This document shows, piece by piece, positions 1 through 12,038 of a stretch of 64,000 nt of DNA. The stretch spans positions 558,001 to 622,000 of the forward strand of contig PUFA01000118.1 of the NCBI GenBank assembly GCA_003508835.1. The letters run 5' to 3'. The stretch is from Eonycteris spelaea (lineage: Eukaryota; Chordata; Mammalia; Chiroptera; Pteropodidae). Positions within the stretch are counted from its first letter, which is position 1. Each line of letters begins with the position of its first letter. The translations under genes and the position numbers were made by a program. Under the pieces are notes generated by a model. The model was not told the origin of the DNA, did no database searches, and worked only from the letters and a program-made list of their open reading frames with translations.

Positions 1-1954
1 GTTTCAGCATGGGTCCATTCGTGGACTTTCACGAGGCACTTTAAGAACTTTGGAGTCTATCCTTGACCCACTGAGTTCTCTGGGGGCTGGGCGGAATGAG
101 GAGAGTTTAAATTTGCAGGATGGCCCAGCTGCCTGAGCGACTTGGAACCTCTGTAGACCTGCACTAGTGATGCAAAGGCACAGTGAGAGGGGGAAGGGCA
201 GTCTTGCAAATCCCAGCATGCTCCTGAGAGTCAGGATTAGGGGAGGAAGGCCTGGAGTGCTGTACGGGGGACTGGGAGGGAGCAAAGGCTGCAAAGAGAA
301 TCTCGTATGACAATGTAAAGCAATCGTTCGGGCTTTTGGCCAAAGACAAGAGAAGCCTGATTATATTGCATATTTTAAAATTCTCTTTCTAGTGCATTGA
401 AAATAAGGAAGCAAAAGCTTCTCTGTGTCATAAGAAATCAATTTCTTAGCTGCCATGTCTGCTTAGCACAATGTTTTTTGCTATACCCTTTAAAATGCTA
501 TTGGTTAGTGTGATTACAGAATGAATTCCAATCCACGTTTAATCTTTTAAAAATCATCTTTTGCTTTTAAAGGGTATAAAAAGCATATGGATGAGCATAT
601 TAATCACAGTTACTATTTCCAGGGCCTGAGTGAAAAGACATATTTATGTTAATGGTGTATGTGGCTGAGCATACGAGTCTAGAAATCTTTTCAATTACCA
701 AAATTATCTCTTCAGCTGCAGCAAGAATATAACTGAAAGAATTAATTATTGTAATAGTACACCTTTCTGAGGTTAACTTGTTGCTGTTTGAATCAAAGTT
801 ACAGAATGCATATTGCCAGTCACAACACTTAGGCCATGATTGTCTCTGCCAAAATATCTAGCCACATTCTCTGACTCTGTCTCTGAATTCATTTGTAAAG
901 TCCCAAACGTACCCAGGTGGGCTCCCTGGAAAATCAAACATTATAAAATTGTTTCATATTTACTTACAGTAAAATGTCTTGCAATCAGTTCCTTAGTTGA
1001 AAATTGGCACCATGCCAAGCATCACACACATGGGCCACCAAACCACTGGATATAGCATATCATGCAGCCATAAATATAAGAAATCATGTCAGAACCGGGC
1101 AGGCAAAGTTATTGCACATCGCCAGTGGCCTGGATCCTTGAAGAGTATTTTAAATCCAGAAGAGGAGACATCTTGTGAATGATAAACCAATGTCACTATC
1201 ATGTAACAAACTCATGTTAAACAGGATGAGACTGGCCGTCTCAGATTTCTTTTCTACTATTTTTCTTTCCATGAGGTGAAACAGACTCTTTCCATACAAA
1301 AAGGATGCTCAGTTCAGTATATCACTTCCAGAGATGAAGAAAGTTTCCATTATTGTGAACTCCATATTACAACCATAAAAACAAGTGGTTTTTTTTTTTT
1401 TTTTAGCCAACTTCACAAAATGCTGTGAACAACTAACACATTTTTTCTACCAGTCAAAAAAATAGAGAAGCATCAGTACCTACACACCTGGGATTCCAGA
1501 ACAGGACCACGGAAGCCTACGAGTGCATCAGGACCTGAATATCAGTTTCAGCTGCTTCTACTAGAGGTTAGTCCAAGGACAAAAACTGGAAAAAGCCATT
1601 GAGATGAAAAGAGTGACCTACAGTCTATAAAACTGAGGTGTTTTCACATTACTTCGTATTTCTTCAATTTATCAGAATAAAATATGAGTAAGCACAGAAA
1701 CCCAAATACAGTGTTGCAGATTGCTTATTGGGATTTGCTGGCCCTGTTTACTAGTCAGATAAAAGAAAGAGGTGCATTAAAAATTTTAGAAGTATCACCT
1801 ATCAGGGAGGTTGCCACACAGCTCATCTGTGTCCCTAGAGGACGGTAATTGTTGCTTCTTCACCAGAAAACAAAACCAAGATGTTACTTAGCCTTAATAC
1901 CCTGACAGGCAGGAGCTCTGACACTTGGCTAACCGTTGTCATCCTCAGCATCCT
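1..1954. other. Unannotated non-coding stretch
   Basis: I recognise no gene, RNA or repeat family here. The first 340 bases are richer in G and C and are open on the minus strand, but with no initiation context, splice pattern or protein motif. The rest is AT-rich with a T-run near 1389-1404. Confidence 0.5.
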
Positions 1955-2035
1955 TAGGGCCAGCATTTATCGAGCACCTACCACAGGCTTTACCCATATT
2001 AATTCATTTAATCCCTATAGTAACTCTGTTTGTTC
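1955..2035 (+). repeat. MIR SINE fragment
   Basis: The sequence follows the second half of the mammal-wide MIR: the 'cagcatttatcgagcacctac' pattern, then a block like 'attcatttaatccctatagtaac'. MIR is an ancient tRNA-derived SINE mobilised by L2 and long inactive. It lies inside a 194-codon open frame (1881-2465), which argues that the frame is accidental. Confidence 0.5.
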
Positions 2036-2870
2036 AGGTCCTCCGGGAAGCAGACATCAAAATGGAATTTGGTCTGCAATAGATTTATGGGGAGAAGATT
2101 TGAGGAGAAACGAGGGGGAAGCTGGGAGATGTCACATTGCCAATCTACCTGCTGTAGGAAAGATCAAGAGGGAAGAAACGTTGGGTGGGAAAAATCTTAG
2201 ACTACAGCACAGTTTTAATAAAGTCTATAGGGAGTATTTGAGCCAAGGTTGCTCATCAAAGGAGCCCACAGCAATCGAGGACAAGCATACCTTCTTGTCA
2301 CTACTGTTGTGTGTCACTGGCTGGCAAGAATACTGCTGTTGGGCCTTCTGTCAATTGACTCCTCCGACAGTCAGAGATCTGAGAGGGACAGTTCCCAATA
2401 TAGGAGAGAAACCACACAGTGAGTTAAACGGGAGAGGTTTAATAAAAAGAATAATTAAACTCTGATAAAATAGTGACTATAACACACACACACACACAAA
2501 AAACCCTCTACATCATATCCAAGGGCTTAGGGAGAGAACCAAAGGAAGGACAAACTGAAAAGGACCCCTCCCCAAGGCTAGGCTTCAGACCACACTGCAG
2601 AAGGTAGAAGCAGCCTCTCAGACAGGAGGGACATTTGCTGGTTTGCTGGTCACTGGGCAAGCACGAAGCGGCTCTCTGGCATACAGGCAGGGTGCAGGTG
2701 ACTAGCAACTGGTGACAGATGTGCAGAGAGCATAGTGGTTCAGAGGGAGCCACACATGGGCCCGCAGAGGGAGTCAGGTACCAGATGGGCAGGGCACTTT
2801 CAGAATGCTGGTCTCCATGTCGAGAAATAGCCATAGAAAGGTGATCACCAGGCCAGGCAGAGGTTCTGGG
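2036..2870. other. Unidentified sequence, possibly an old LTR-type repeat
   Basis: A purine-rich stretch contains the end of a 194-codon plus-strand frame and a short CA run (2482-2498). I cannot name a repeat family. The composition and an AATAAA-like segment at 2217-2222 would suit a degraded LTR, but no TG..CA boundary or target duplication is visible. Confidence 0.25.
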
Positions 2871-2874
2871 CACA

Positions 2875-2919
2875 GGGCAGGGGCAGGAGGCAGGGGGCAG
2901 GAGGCAGGGGGCAGGGGGA
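2875..2919 (+). repeat. G-rich minisatellite
   Basis: About three copies of a GGGGGCAGGAGGCA-type 14-bp unit run in tandem, giving five G-tracts of three or more on the plus strand. Loops of 2 and 9 bases separate them, so an intramolecular G-quadruplex is possible but not of the tight-loop kind. No gene or promoter feature is next to it. Confidence 0.8.
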
Positions 2920-3139
2920 AGGACTCTACTAGAATTCTTACCCTCTCCCAGGGGCCCATCGTCCTGCGGTGTCCTTCGCCCTCCATCCTGAGAAAGGTCA
3001 CCCATTATGTTCACTGTGAAGGAGTGAGGCTTAAAGAAATGCTGTCCATTACACCAGAGTGCATATGGAAGCTGAGCTGGGAGCTGAGAGGCAATGCGTT
3101 GATAACTGGAACATTTGGCTACCTCAGGAACCCGGGAGA

Positions 3140-3300
3140 TTAGTACATGTGTTGTCTCTCTGTAGAGAAGAGAAAACTGAGGTCTGGGGAACTAAATGAA
3201 CTTGCTAAAGGCCACACGCCTAGCAAGAGGAGGAGCAGGAGTTCCGCCTAAGTCTTCATGAGGCCAGAACTCATGTTCTGAGCCGCCACGCTGTATTATT
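3140..3300 (+). repeat. MIR SINE
   Basis: The diagnostic MIR core is clear: 'gaaaactgaggtctgggga', then 'cttgctaaaggccacac', 'ctagcaagaggaggagcagg', and the closing 'gccgccacgctgtattatta'. This is the mammal-wide family, here diverged. Confidence 0.8.
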
Positions 3301-4054
3301 ATGATTCGTCACAAAAGATATTAGAATCCTTTTTAAAGCTCCTGATTATGATAGGAAACTCTTTGCTCTGGGATTTGTTAGTATACCATTAAAATAAGTT
3401 GGTTTTTCTTTTTTTTTCTTTCTTTCTTTTTTTTTTTTTTCAGGCTTTAGAAGACATCTTTCCCTTCCGTTCTGCAATAGTTTGATTCTGCCAATAGGAG
3501 AGGCAAATATTTAACCAGATGTGGAGAAAATAAACCCACCTCCTATAAAAGGATCAAAAACGACAAAGCAGTGGGGACAAGTGTCCGTGAAGAGCTGCTC
3601 AAAGTGCTGTGGTCATTCAGACTCAAGGAGTGGGAAAGGAGTGATGACTCCGTGGGGGAAGGCTCGACCGAGACACTTGACAGCTTTTCTTCCTTTCCCC
3701 TAAGGTCTGAGTGTGAGGAAATGAGCTCGCATTAAAACCAGAAAGCTTTCTGTTGAATGTAAGGAAGAACTTCTTAACCATTACCATGATGAAACACTAA
3801 AGTTCATTGTGAAGCATTAAAGTCTCCATTCCCAGAGATATTAAAAAAGAAAATCAAAACTATCGATCATAAAAGATTTAGACATTCCTCTAGATGAAAA
3901 TAACAGTTGCTCAAGGTCTTTCTATGTCCCAGATTTCCCATATGCCTTAGACTTATTTAGTTCATCCTTGCCACCAGAAATAAATGCCTTCTAAAGACAA
4001 TGGGCCAACAAGGGACATTATTAATAAGAGTTCACGATTACTAGATGTTTACAT
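3301..4054. other. Unannotated stretch with a pyrimidine run
   Basis: Apart from a T-rich tract with interspersed C (about 3401-3441), I see no repeat or gene signal. A short 60-codon frame at 3521-3703 has no recognisable motif. Confidence 0.45.
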
Positions 4055-4260
4055 TCACCAAGTGCAGTATGTATCTCATCTTTGCAATACTACAAGATAA
4101 GCATTTATTTCCAGTTTATAGATTCTGAGATCCAGAGAAGTCAGGAACTTACTAGTAGTCACGAAGCAAATAAATAATAGTCAGAATTCTGTCCCAGGAC
4201 TGTCTAGGTATAGTCTGTACGAACTCAAAGATAAACCATGCCTTTTTACTCTTTCAGCAG
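4055..4260 (+). repeat. MIR SINE
   Basis: MIR order is visible: a decayed 'catctttgcaatactacaag' segment, then 'gattctgagatccagagaag', 'cttactagtagtcacgaag', and a 'gaattctgtcccaggactgt' block. Divergence is high. Confidence 0.65.
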
Positions 4261-5332
4261 TCTGATTAGCAGTAACCTTTGGATGCTTAATCTCCACTCC
4301 TAAAAATTCTCTGGGACACTCTCAAAATCTGCCAAGTCCAAGACACACAACCAATTAAATACTGTATGCCTGGAAAATTAGCAAATAAGTAGGCCACGAA
4401 TGAAATAGAGCTGATAAAGATGCATGAAGAAAATAGAAGTGGAAGTTAATGACACACTATATTATATCTCTGTTTCCCAGGCTCTGATGAAATAGCAAAG
4501 AATTGACTTGGTTCACAAAAAATAATCTGAAGGGAGAAATAAATGACATAGCCCTAGTCAAGCACAGGAAAGCTGCCTCCTGTTCTTTTTGCAGTGCAAA
4601 AGTGTGAAAACCAAACAACTGTAGTGGTGCGTTGTTTTATTCCGCATGCTTGCCAAAACGGAGCCAAATGGAGCCATTGGGAATATATGTCCCATTTGCT
4701 TCTCTGAGGGATTGCATTACTGTTTTGATAACTAAAGATTCTTTCTTACTCCCTTGTCGTTAATCATTTGCATTTGAGGTTGCAAAAGGAGGGAGCAAAT
4801 CCCTTTAACGTGAATGTCTCACAGGGATAACCCCACCTGTTACACGCATTAACCAAGTGTGGCGGCTGGTACCTTTCCCAAGAAACAGGGCTCCCCAAGA
4901 CCCCTCCAGCCACACCAGCTGGCTGGCTCAGAACCCATTACTCTCTCTGTCCAGATGGCTTCAAGCTGGAAGTTACTTGTGAGAACTCTACATGAAATAT
5001 GTTCCCAAAAACACTCTTTATTTGCCTTGGAAAATTTTTACAAAACACTCCTTGCTGGCTAACCAACAAAACATCATCTCTGCTCTGTACCTCTTTCAAC
5101 ATTAAAATAAACAAATTATGTGCTGGGATTTTGATACAAAGAGGAATAAAAGACTTTCTTTGCCTTCAAGGCATTCACAGAATAGTATAGAAGATCAAAT
5201 GACAGTAACCACAATATGGTATGGGGTTCTGATGAAAGAATCCAGAGATTCCGTGTAAGCAGAGGAAAGGCACTTAGCCTCTGATACTGGGGCGCACTCC
5301 CAGAGACTGAGGTTTGGGCAGAACCTTCATCA
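4261..5332. other. Unannotated non-coding stretch
   Basis: No repeat family or gene recognised. The overlapping short frames at 4859-5190 show no protein motif and no splice pattern. Confidence 0.45.
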
Positions 5333-5683
5333 GTCACCTCAGGCTGCCAATGAAATACCATAGACTACATGGCTTAAACAGCAGACATTTATTTTCTCAC
5401 ACCTGGAGGCTGGAAGTCTGAGATCAGGTACCAATAGGGTTAGTTTCTGGTGAGAGCCCTTTGCCCAGCTCTCAGATGGCTGCCTTCATTCTGTGTCCTC
5501 AGGAAGTAGGGAGAGAGAGAGAAAGAGGCCTGGTGTCTCTGAGAAGGACGTTCATACTATGGAATCAGGGCCTCACTCTTACGACCTCATTACTTCCTAA
5601 AGGCCCTGTCACCAAATACAGTCACACTGGGGCTAAGGCTTCATAATGAATTGGGGTCAGGGGGTCACAACTCAGTTCATGGC
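5333..5683 (-). mobile_element. MLT1-type MaLR LTR
   Basis: On the plus strand it reads as the reverse complement of an MLT1 LTR: 'gaaataccatagactacatg', 'cagcagacatttattttctc', 'acctggaggctggaagtctg', then 'gacctcattacttcctaaag' and 'caccaaatacagtcacactg'. MaLR elements are non-autonomous relatives of ERVL. No internal region is attached, so this is a solo LTR. The 61-codon frame at 5461-5646 lies wholly inside it and is not a gene. Confidence 0.85.
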
Positions 5684-6483
5684 ACTTTCAGAATGAAAAG
5701 AGTTGGCCAGGTGGAAGATAGTCAGGGCAGGAAGGGCAGCTCAGGCAAATACACCAGTGAGCACGAGTTCAAGGGCTTAGTAGATATAGCATAATAGAAA
5801 TACAAAGATCAGGCCAACGTGGCTGATGAAGTGGAGGGTGCGGTGCAGATGGTCTGGATGGAAAGCCTTGAAAGCTTTCTAAGCAGTGTGTACTTATCAC
5901 ATGGGAAGCCAGGATTTTTGCAGGACTATTAATAAAAGAATTAAACAGATTTGCCACTTTAGGAAAAAAAAAAAAAACAGTTGGTCCCCATTTGAAAAAG
6001 AAATGGTAGGAGAAAGAGAATTGGAATTTGGGACCCAAGCCATGGACACTGCAATAGTCCCAGGAAAGACAGTAAGGGATTCCGCCAAGGTAGAAGCATG
6101 GACATGAGGATGAGGACAGATTTGAGAGTTATTTAGAAGGCAGAATAATAAAAATGATTGGCTATGGAGAGCGGGGAAGGAAAAAGAAAGAATCCTACTT
6201 CCTAGAATGGGTGTCTGAGTGATATTTTTGTTTCTGTGTTATTGTTATTGTTGAGTTGGACTACACACTTTGCTTTTTCTGTTGTTACTGTGGTTGCTCC
6301 AGTCACGGAATACCTCTCAGAACTTCCCATAATTCCCACTCAGCACAGTGGCGGGTCTAGCATGTGGATCGAAAAGTAAAGATAATGAAAAAAATGGCAT
6401 AGATGATAGAGGTTCTGTTCATCCCTCTGGCAACCAAATTAAAGTTGTGTTGGAAACAAGGAGCAAATAGCAAGGAAAAATCT
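5684..6483. other. Unannotated non-coding stretch
   Basis: Unique-looking sequence with an A-run at 5963-5976. Short frames on both strands overlap and lack motifs. The last bases (6472-6483) may be the left target-site duplication of the HAL1-like element that follows. Confidence 0.4.
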
Positions 6484-8697
6484 CCTAGGATCTAGAGGAA
6501 CAAGTCATACAACTAGGGAGAAATCTAAGAAAGCACCTGCAACGGCAGAAGGTAGGGCAGGACGAGAACGCGGGGCTGCCCAACCGGAGGGGCTGAGTGA
6601 GATCTCTTAAAGGAGCCACATCCACGAGCAGATCTTCTCAGTGATAGAACTCTCGCTCTGAGTATCAGTGATGATTCGGCTGCGTGCAGGGGGCACCAGG
6701 GACTTACAGAGAGACATTGTCGGAGTGAGGGCTGAGGTGAGACATGATCTGTACAGAAGTACGGGAGGTATCTATTGTTCCCAGTTGAGCTCAGCCCCTC
6801 TCCCAGTGTGCGGACACAGCACTGCCATAGCCCTGACATCATCAAACTGGATAACAGAGGTCGTTCCGCCCAGAGGATTCTCGAAATCCTGCCTCCCCCA
6901 ACTCACAGTCCCACCCAAGCTACATCCAGGTATGTCCTCAGCTAGTCAGGTGCTCCTTGCTAAGCAGCACCTAGACTCACACTGGAGGCAGCTGGCCTCG
7001 GTTTCTGATGTGGCCTTTTGAGGCAACTATAAGCACAGCATCTGTGGATTGCTTGCTGAATCTTAACAGGTGGCCCCAGAGGGTCACAGGCTTGGGCTAA
7101 GTTTGGCCTGTAGTTGAACCCCTCTCAGGACTGTGTCACTAGACACCTACTTCACAAATCCACTCTAAAAGACTGGGAGACTAGGAGCTTTGCTTAGTAT
7201 ATAGAAATGGACACAGAAAGGCAGCCAAAATAGGAAGACAAAGAAACCATATGAGAGAACAGAACAGAGATCCAGAATAATGGAGTCAAGTACTAACAGG
7301 TGCAGAGTTCAAAACACTGGTTATAAAGATGCTCAATGAACTTTGGGAAGTGTAGATAAATTCAGTGAGAACTTCAACAAAGAGATAAAAAACATAAAAA
7401 GAAATTATAAAAGGGAACCAGTCTGAAATGAGAACATATTATCTGAGATGAGAAGTATATTAAATGGAAGAAACAAAGGAATAAACAAAGTGAATAAAGA
7501 TCAAATGCCCTATCTAGAGGACAGAAAGCCAATCAGGCACTTAATCAGAATGGCAAGAAAAAATGCAAGACTATAAAAATAATTTAAGGAGCATATGGAC
7601 ACTATTAAGGCTCCAAATATTTGTCCGATTGGAGTAACCAATGAGAAAATTAAGATGTTGAACAGCTGTTTGAAGAAATAATGATGGAAAACTTCCCTAA
7701 CCTGGTGAAGGAAATAGACATACAACCCGGAAGCTCAGAGAACCCCAAAAACCAGGGATCCAAAGAGGCCCACACCAAGACACATCATAATTAAAATGCA
7801 AAGTTAAATACAAAGAGAGAACCTTAAAAGTGCAAGAGAAAAGCAGATAGTTACCTACAAGGGAGCATCCATAAGACTGGCAGCTGATTTCTCAAAAGAA
7901 ACTATGCAAGACAGAAGGGCTTGGCACAAAACATTCAACCCGATGAAGACCCAGGACAAGGAAGAATACTTTATCCAGCAAAGTATCATTTAGAGTTGAA
8001 GGACAGATAAAGAGCTTCCCAGACAAAAAGAAACTAAAGGAATTTATCACCACCAAGCCAGTATTACAGGAAATGTTGGAGGGACTTCTTTAAGAAGAAA
8101 ACAAGTATCAAAAAGAGAATAAAGAATGGTAACAACTACATTCCTGTCAATAAGTACCTCAAATGGAAAAGAATTAAGTGCTCCAACCAAAGATAGAGTG
8201 GATGAATGGATAAGAAAACAAGGCTCCTACATGCAGCCTACAAGAGACTCACTTTAGATTAAAAAACACACAGACTTAAAGGAAGGGAATGGAAAAAGAT
8301 ATATTTTTTAATGGACCTAGAAGTTATTTAAGTCAGACAGAGAAAAATAAATACCGTATGATTTCACTTACATGCCGAATCTAAGGAACAAAAAGAACGA
8401 ACTAATCAAAAACAGACTCACAAATATAGTGGATAATTTGGTGACGGACAGAGGGGAGGGAGGTTTAGGGGTCTGGGAGAATGGGGTGAAGGGTTAAAGA
8501 AGTACAAATTAGTAGCTAAAGGATGGTCACGGGGATCAGGAGTACGGCATAGGGAATGCAGTTAGCATTAACATGTTGGCTAGGTGGAGGGTCAGGGGAG
8601 GGCGGGAGCAATTAGGGGGATCGTTTTATGAACTATATATATATCTAACCAATGTGCTGTATACTTGAAACAATTAAAATAAATAAATAAATTTTTA
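6484..8697 (+). mobile_element. HAL1-like half-LINE-1 element, degenerate
   Basis: HAL1 elements carry a LINE-1 5' UTR and ORF1 but lack most of ORF2. In order: a GC-richer 5' UTR-like part (about 6484-7190); an ORF1-derived part (about 7290-8095) matching the HAL1 pattern ('acttccctaacctggtgaag', 'cccacaccaagacacatcat', 'gggagcatccataagactgg', 'aagcttcccagacaaaaag'-like); a roughly 120-base piece resembling the ORF2 endonuclease region ('tacaagagactcactttaga', about 8190-8310); then a 3' UTR starting 'atgatttcacttacatgccg' and an A-rich tail. ORF1 is broken in every frame. A weak target duplication is possible: aaggaaaaatct (6472-6483) against aaagaaaaatgt (8701-8712). An internally deleted ordinary LINE-1 is the alternative. 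Confidence 0.65.
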
Positions 8698-9802
8698 GAA
8701 AAAGAAAAATGTAATAATACAAACCACAATTAGTACAGAAATTTGTGTTTAATATTTAACGATGGTAGGAAATGTGATAAAATAACAACAGTACCACAAT
8801 TTGAAGCTCAGTATGTGAAAATATTTTGTACATTACACTAAATTAATGGTAATTATAGGAGCTTTCACTTAGCCCAATATACCAAAAACATTATCATTTA
8901 TATGTAATTGAAATAAAAATTATTAATAAAATATTTTACTTTTTTGTTATACTTTGTCATTAAAATCTAGTTCATATTTTGCACTTATAACAGAACTCAA
9001 TCCAGGAAAGTTACTTTTCTAGTCCTCAATAGCCATATTTTGCTGGTGGATTTCATTTGGACAGCATAGGTTTAGACCAAGAAAAGTTCTTGATGCAAGT
9101 ATTAAACATCAAAAGGTATTATTTATTAATCAAAAAAAGAAGTAGCAGTTTATTATAAAACTATAAAACACTGAGTGCTGTTTTAAAGAACATTTAATTA
9201 TTTTTAGTTCTGGCTTCCAAAATCTATATAATGAGTCAAAGTTTAATGTTACTGTTTTGTAAGTAAATTTTTTGACACATTGCTTCTGATGCCATCTGAG
9301 AGCATGCAGTCTGTGATCACCCAAAGGGTATTTGATTAGACTATTTACCTTGTCATAGAGATAAACAACAACAGTCTGGAGACTGGCCAGAGGACTTTGG
9401 GGATAAGAGAAAATCTGCTCTTATTACATGTATAATCTTGTTATCGAATGAACATGGGAGATTTGTAAAGCTCCATGGATATCTGATTTGATGAGGCAGT
9501 AAATGTAAATTAGCTTGGTTTACCAATATTTATTTGTCACAATTATACTAATCTGGCTGAAAATAAATTCGACCGTAACCCTGGGATTATTATTACAAAC
9601 ACAACTTTAAATCCTTTTTTCAGCTAAAAGGATTTTAGGTAGGAGAGAGTTTTGAGTTATGTTGACTCCATGACAAAACGATGGAATCAAATTTCAAATT
9701 ATCTTTTGATATAAAGAAACAAAACAAGTTGCCATCTTCCTATCTTTGTTCTAGCTGGCCAGGTCATTGTCCACTGCTCATGAGTCCATATATATGTTAT
9801 AA
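8698..9802. other. Unannotated AT-rich stretch
   Basis: Very AT-rich, with no recognisable repeat or gene. The minus-strand 64-codon frame at 9130-9324 has no motif. Confidence 0.4.
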
Positions 9803-9815
9803 CATATCTATGATC

Positions 9816-9854
<39 letters not shown>

Positions 9855-9882
9855 GTATGTATAAAGAGGAGGCATATCTATG

Positions 9883-9958
<76 letters not shown>

Positions 9959-9964
9959 AGGAGG
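9803..9964. repeat. Duplicated block with compound (GT)n(AT)n microsatellite
   Basis: Two tandem copies of one unit: copy 1 at 9803-9872 and copy 2 at 9873-9964. Each begins catatctatgatctgtgtg, runs through (GT)n then (AT)n, and ends ataaagaggagg. Copy 2 is 22 bp longer, through extra AT repeats. All frames across it encode only microsatellite peptides. Confidence 0.9.
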
Positions 9965-9984
9965 CAACTTCTCTTTCCACACAA

Positions 9985-10735
9985 AGCAGATGACCAGATG
10001 CCCTCTGGGATGTTCAGCCTGTTGTAGGATGTCCTCTCACCATAGCTTTTTAATGTCATCCCTGAATGCACACCAATACAGCCACCATCTATTCTTATCT
10101 AACACCCATGTTATGACCCAATTCATTTATAATCCAAGCCTGGGCTTTGTCCTTCTCCATCAGCTGCTCATAAGGAATCCCTCAATGGGTGACAGGCATA
10201 AGTGAGGGAAAGGTGGTGGTGTACCAGTGTTTGAAAGCATGGGATCTGGGCTTATTCAGCTTCTAGGAACAGAGCCAAGGTCAAGTTTTCTTTCTCAGCC
10301 AAGGTCCAATAGTATGACTGGAGCTGTTTATCAAAAGATCTATAATCTTCTGTTGCATGTGGCGTGGCCTTGCTCTAAAATCCAAGGCATCCATATGGTG
10401 ATGTTTACACCAAGAATTGCCAGAAATGACACACAGCATCTTTTCTCATCTCTGATAACTTAACTATAATAGGCTAAGTTGGCTAGGTTATATGGCCCAT
10501 GTAGCGCTGTATGTCCGATGGTCTGGACCTGCTGCTGAGCTCTGTGCCGTTCTAGCCCCACTGATAACTGGCAGCCCCTAGGCCCCCTGTGCATACATTG
10601 GAATAGTTTGCCCAGATGTGGAATAGGTTGTCTCAGAACCCAGTAAGGCCTACCAGATACTGTGCTTCCTTCATAAAGGCAGGAGGTGCATGGTGCACAG
10701 CATGCCATGAATCTATGTCTGTACCATGTATGAGT
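9985..10735 (-). mobile_element. ERVL/MaLR internal-region remnant
   Basis: The plus-strand text resembles the reverse complement of the internal region of ERVL-type elements seen across mammals, for example 'atccaagcctgggctttgtc', 'agcttctaggaacagagcca', 'agtatgactggagctgttta' and 'ctgataactggcagccccta'. The reading frame is broken and the longest open piece is 82 codons (10460-10708, minus). No LTR adjoins it. The family call is from memory of repeat sequence, not from a conserved protein motif. Confidence 0.4.
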
Positions 10736-11225
10736 GACCTCTGGGCCCTATATTCTGTTCCTTTGATCTATCGGTCCAACTCCACATGCTTCTAATTACT
10801 GTGGATATTTAGTAATTCTCGATTTCCAGTAGGATAAGTCCTCCTACATTGTTCTTCTTTAACCATGATTAAACTATTCTTGGACCTTTACATTTCCATA
10901 TAAAATCTTGAACCAACTTATCAACTTACAACACACACACACGAGCAATTGTTATGTGATTGGCATTGCTTTGATTCATAGATCAATTTGGTAATAATTG
11001 ATGTCTTTACATATTGAGACTTCCACATAAGTGGAATATTTTAAAAATCAGATATTCTTTCATTTTCTCAATAATATAGTTCTGCATAGAAATATTGTAC
11101 ATATTTTGTTAATTTTACTCTCAAGTATTTGATATTATTATAAGTTGTATCTTTTTGTACTTTTTACTGTTTATTGCCATTATTGAGAAATAAAATTAAT
11201 TTTTGTATATTGACTTATATCCAGA
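10736..11225 (-). mobile_element. LINE-1 ORF2 fragment, minus strand
   Basis: The plus-strand text shows the usual reverse-complement LINE-1 phrases: 'ctgttcctttgatctatcgg', 'taattactgtggatatttag', 'tcttggacctttacatttcc' and 'ttactctcaagtatttgata'. It is old, with no open frame of note. It is followed by LINE-1 in the opposite orientation. Confidence 0.65.
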
Positions 11226-12006
11226 ATCTTAAGATGTTCTTATACACAGACAGAAATACTTAATATTATAAAGATATCATATTGTTCCCCAAATGATTCA
11301 TAAATATAATGCAATTCTAATAAAAATTCCCACATCCATATCTTGAAACATGACAATTTGCATTTGAAAGTTAAATAGCAAAGAAACAAAAGTAAATAAG
11401 AAAATTTGGAAGAATGATTTACAGGGCAGGGTAGTATGAGGACTGTCCTGTCAGATCCGAAAGTTATTATAAACTGTATTTAAGAGATGATAACATTGCT
11501 GTTAGGAACACACACTGGGGAACAGAATAGAAAGTGCCCAGAACTGACACACATTAACAAAACTTAAATGTTATTTAAATTGACAGAAGATGGAGTCCAC
11601 CATAACAAACTGATGATTTGAGTACCTATTTGTCAGATAATATAGTTTTAACATTAATAAAACAGAAAAAGTATGGAAAACAGGCAAAAGTCACATTCAT
11701 AGTAGGAGACGTTATTGAATTTTATTAGTTTTATTTTGATTAGATGGGTAAAACCAAAGACATATTAACAAAAAATGTAATCATATAGATCTAATATTTA
11801 TATGTATATATATACATGTACACATATATAATAAAAGGGAACTCTCTTTTAAATATATATTATGCTTTTCTACAGATATATTTTTCTATGTAGTAAATAT
11901 TATGTTATAAAAATATATCTATAGAAAATATATTATATATTAAAATTTCTATATGTTGAGTACATATGTGTTATATATTTAAAAAGTATAAATCTATTGA
12001 AAAATA

Positions 12007-12038
<32 letters not shown>

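Noticed and set aside
1881..2465. The longest open frame in the window, 194 codons, plus strand
   Set aside because: Part of it is a MIR fragment, it has no motif or splice context, and one frame of this length is expected by chance in 64 kb.
2508..3014. 168-codon minus-strand frame rich in Pro and Cys
   Set aside because: Composition comes from the G-rich minisatellite read on the other strand, and a second frame is open over the same bases.
9681..10071. Frames of 87-93 codons on both strands with long alternating Tyr-Ile or Val-Cys runs
   Set aside because: They are translations of the (GT)n(AT)n microsatellite.
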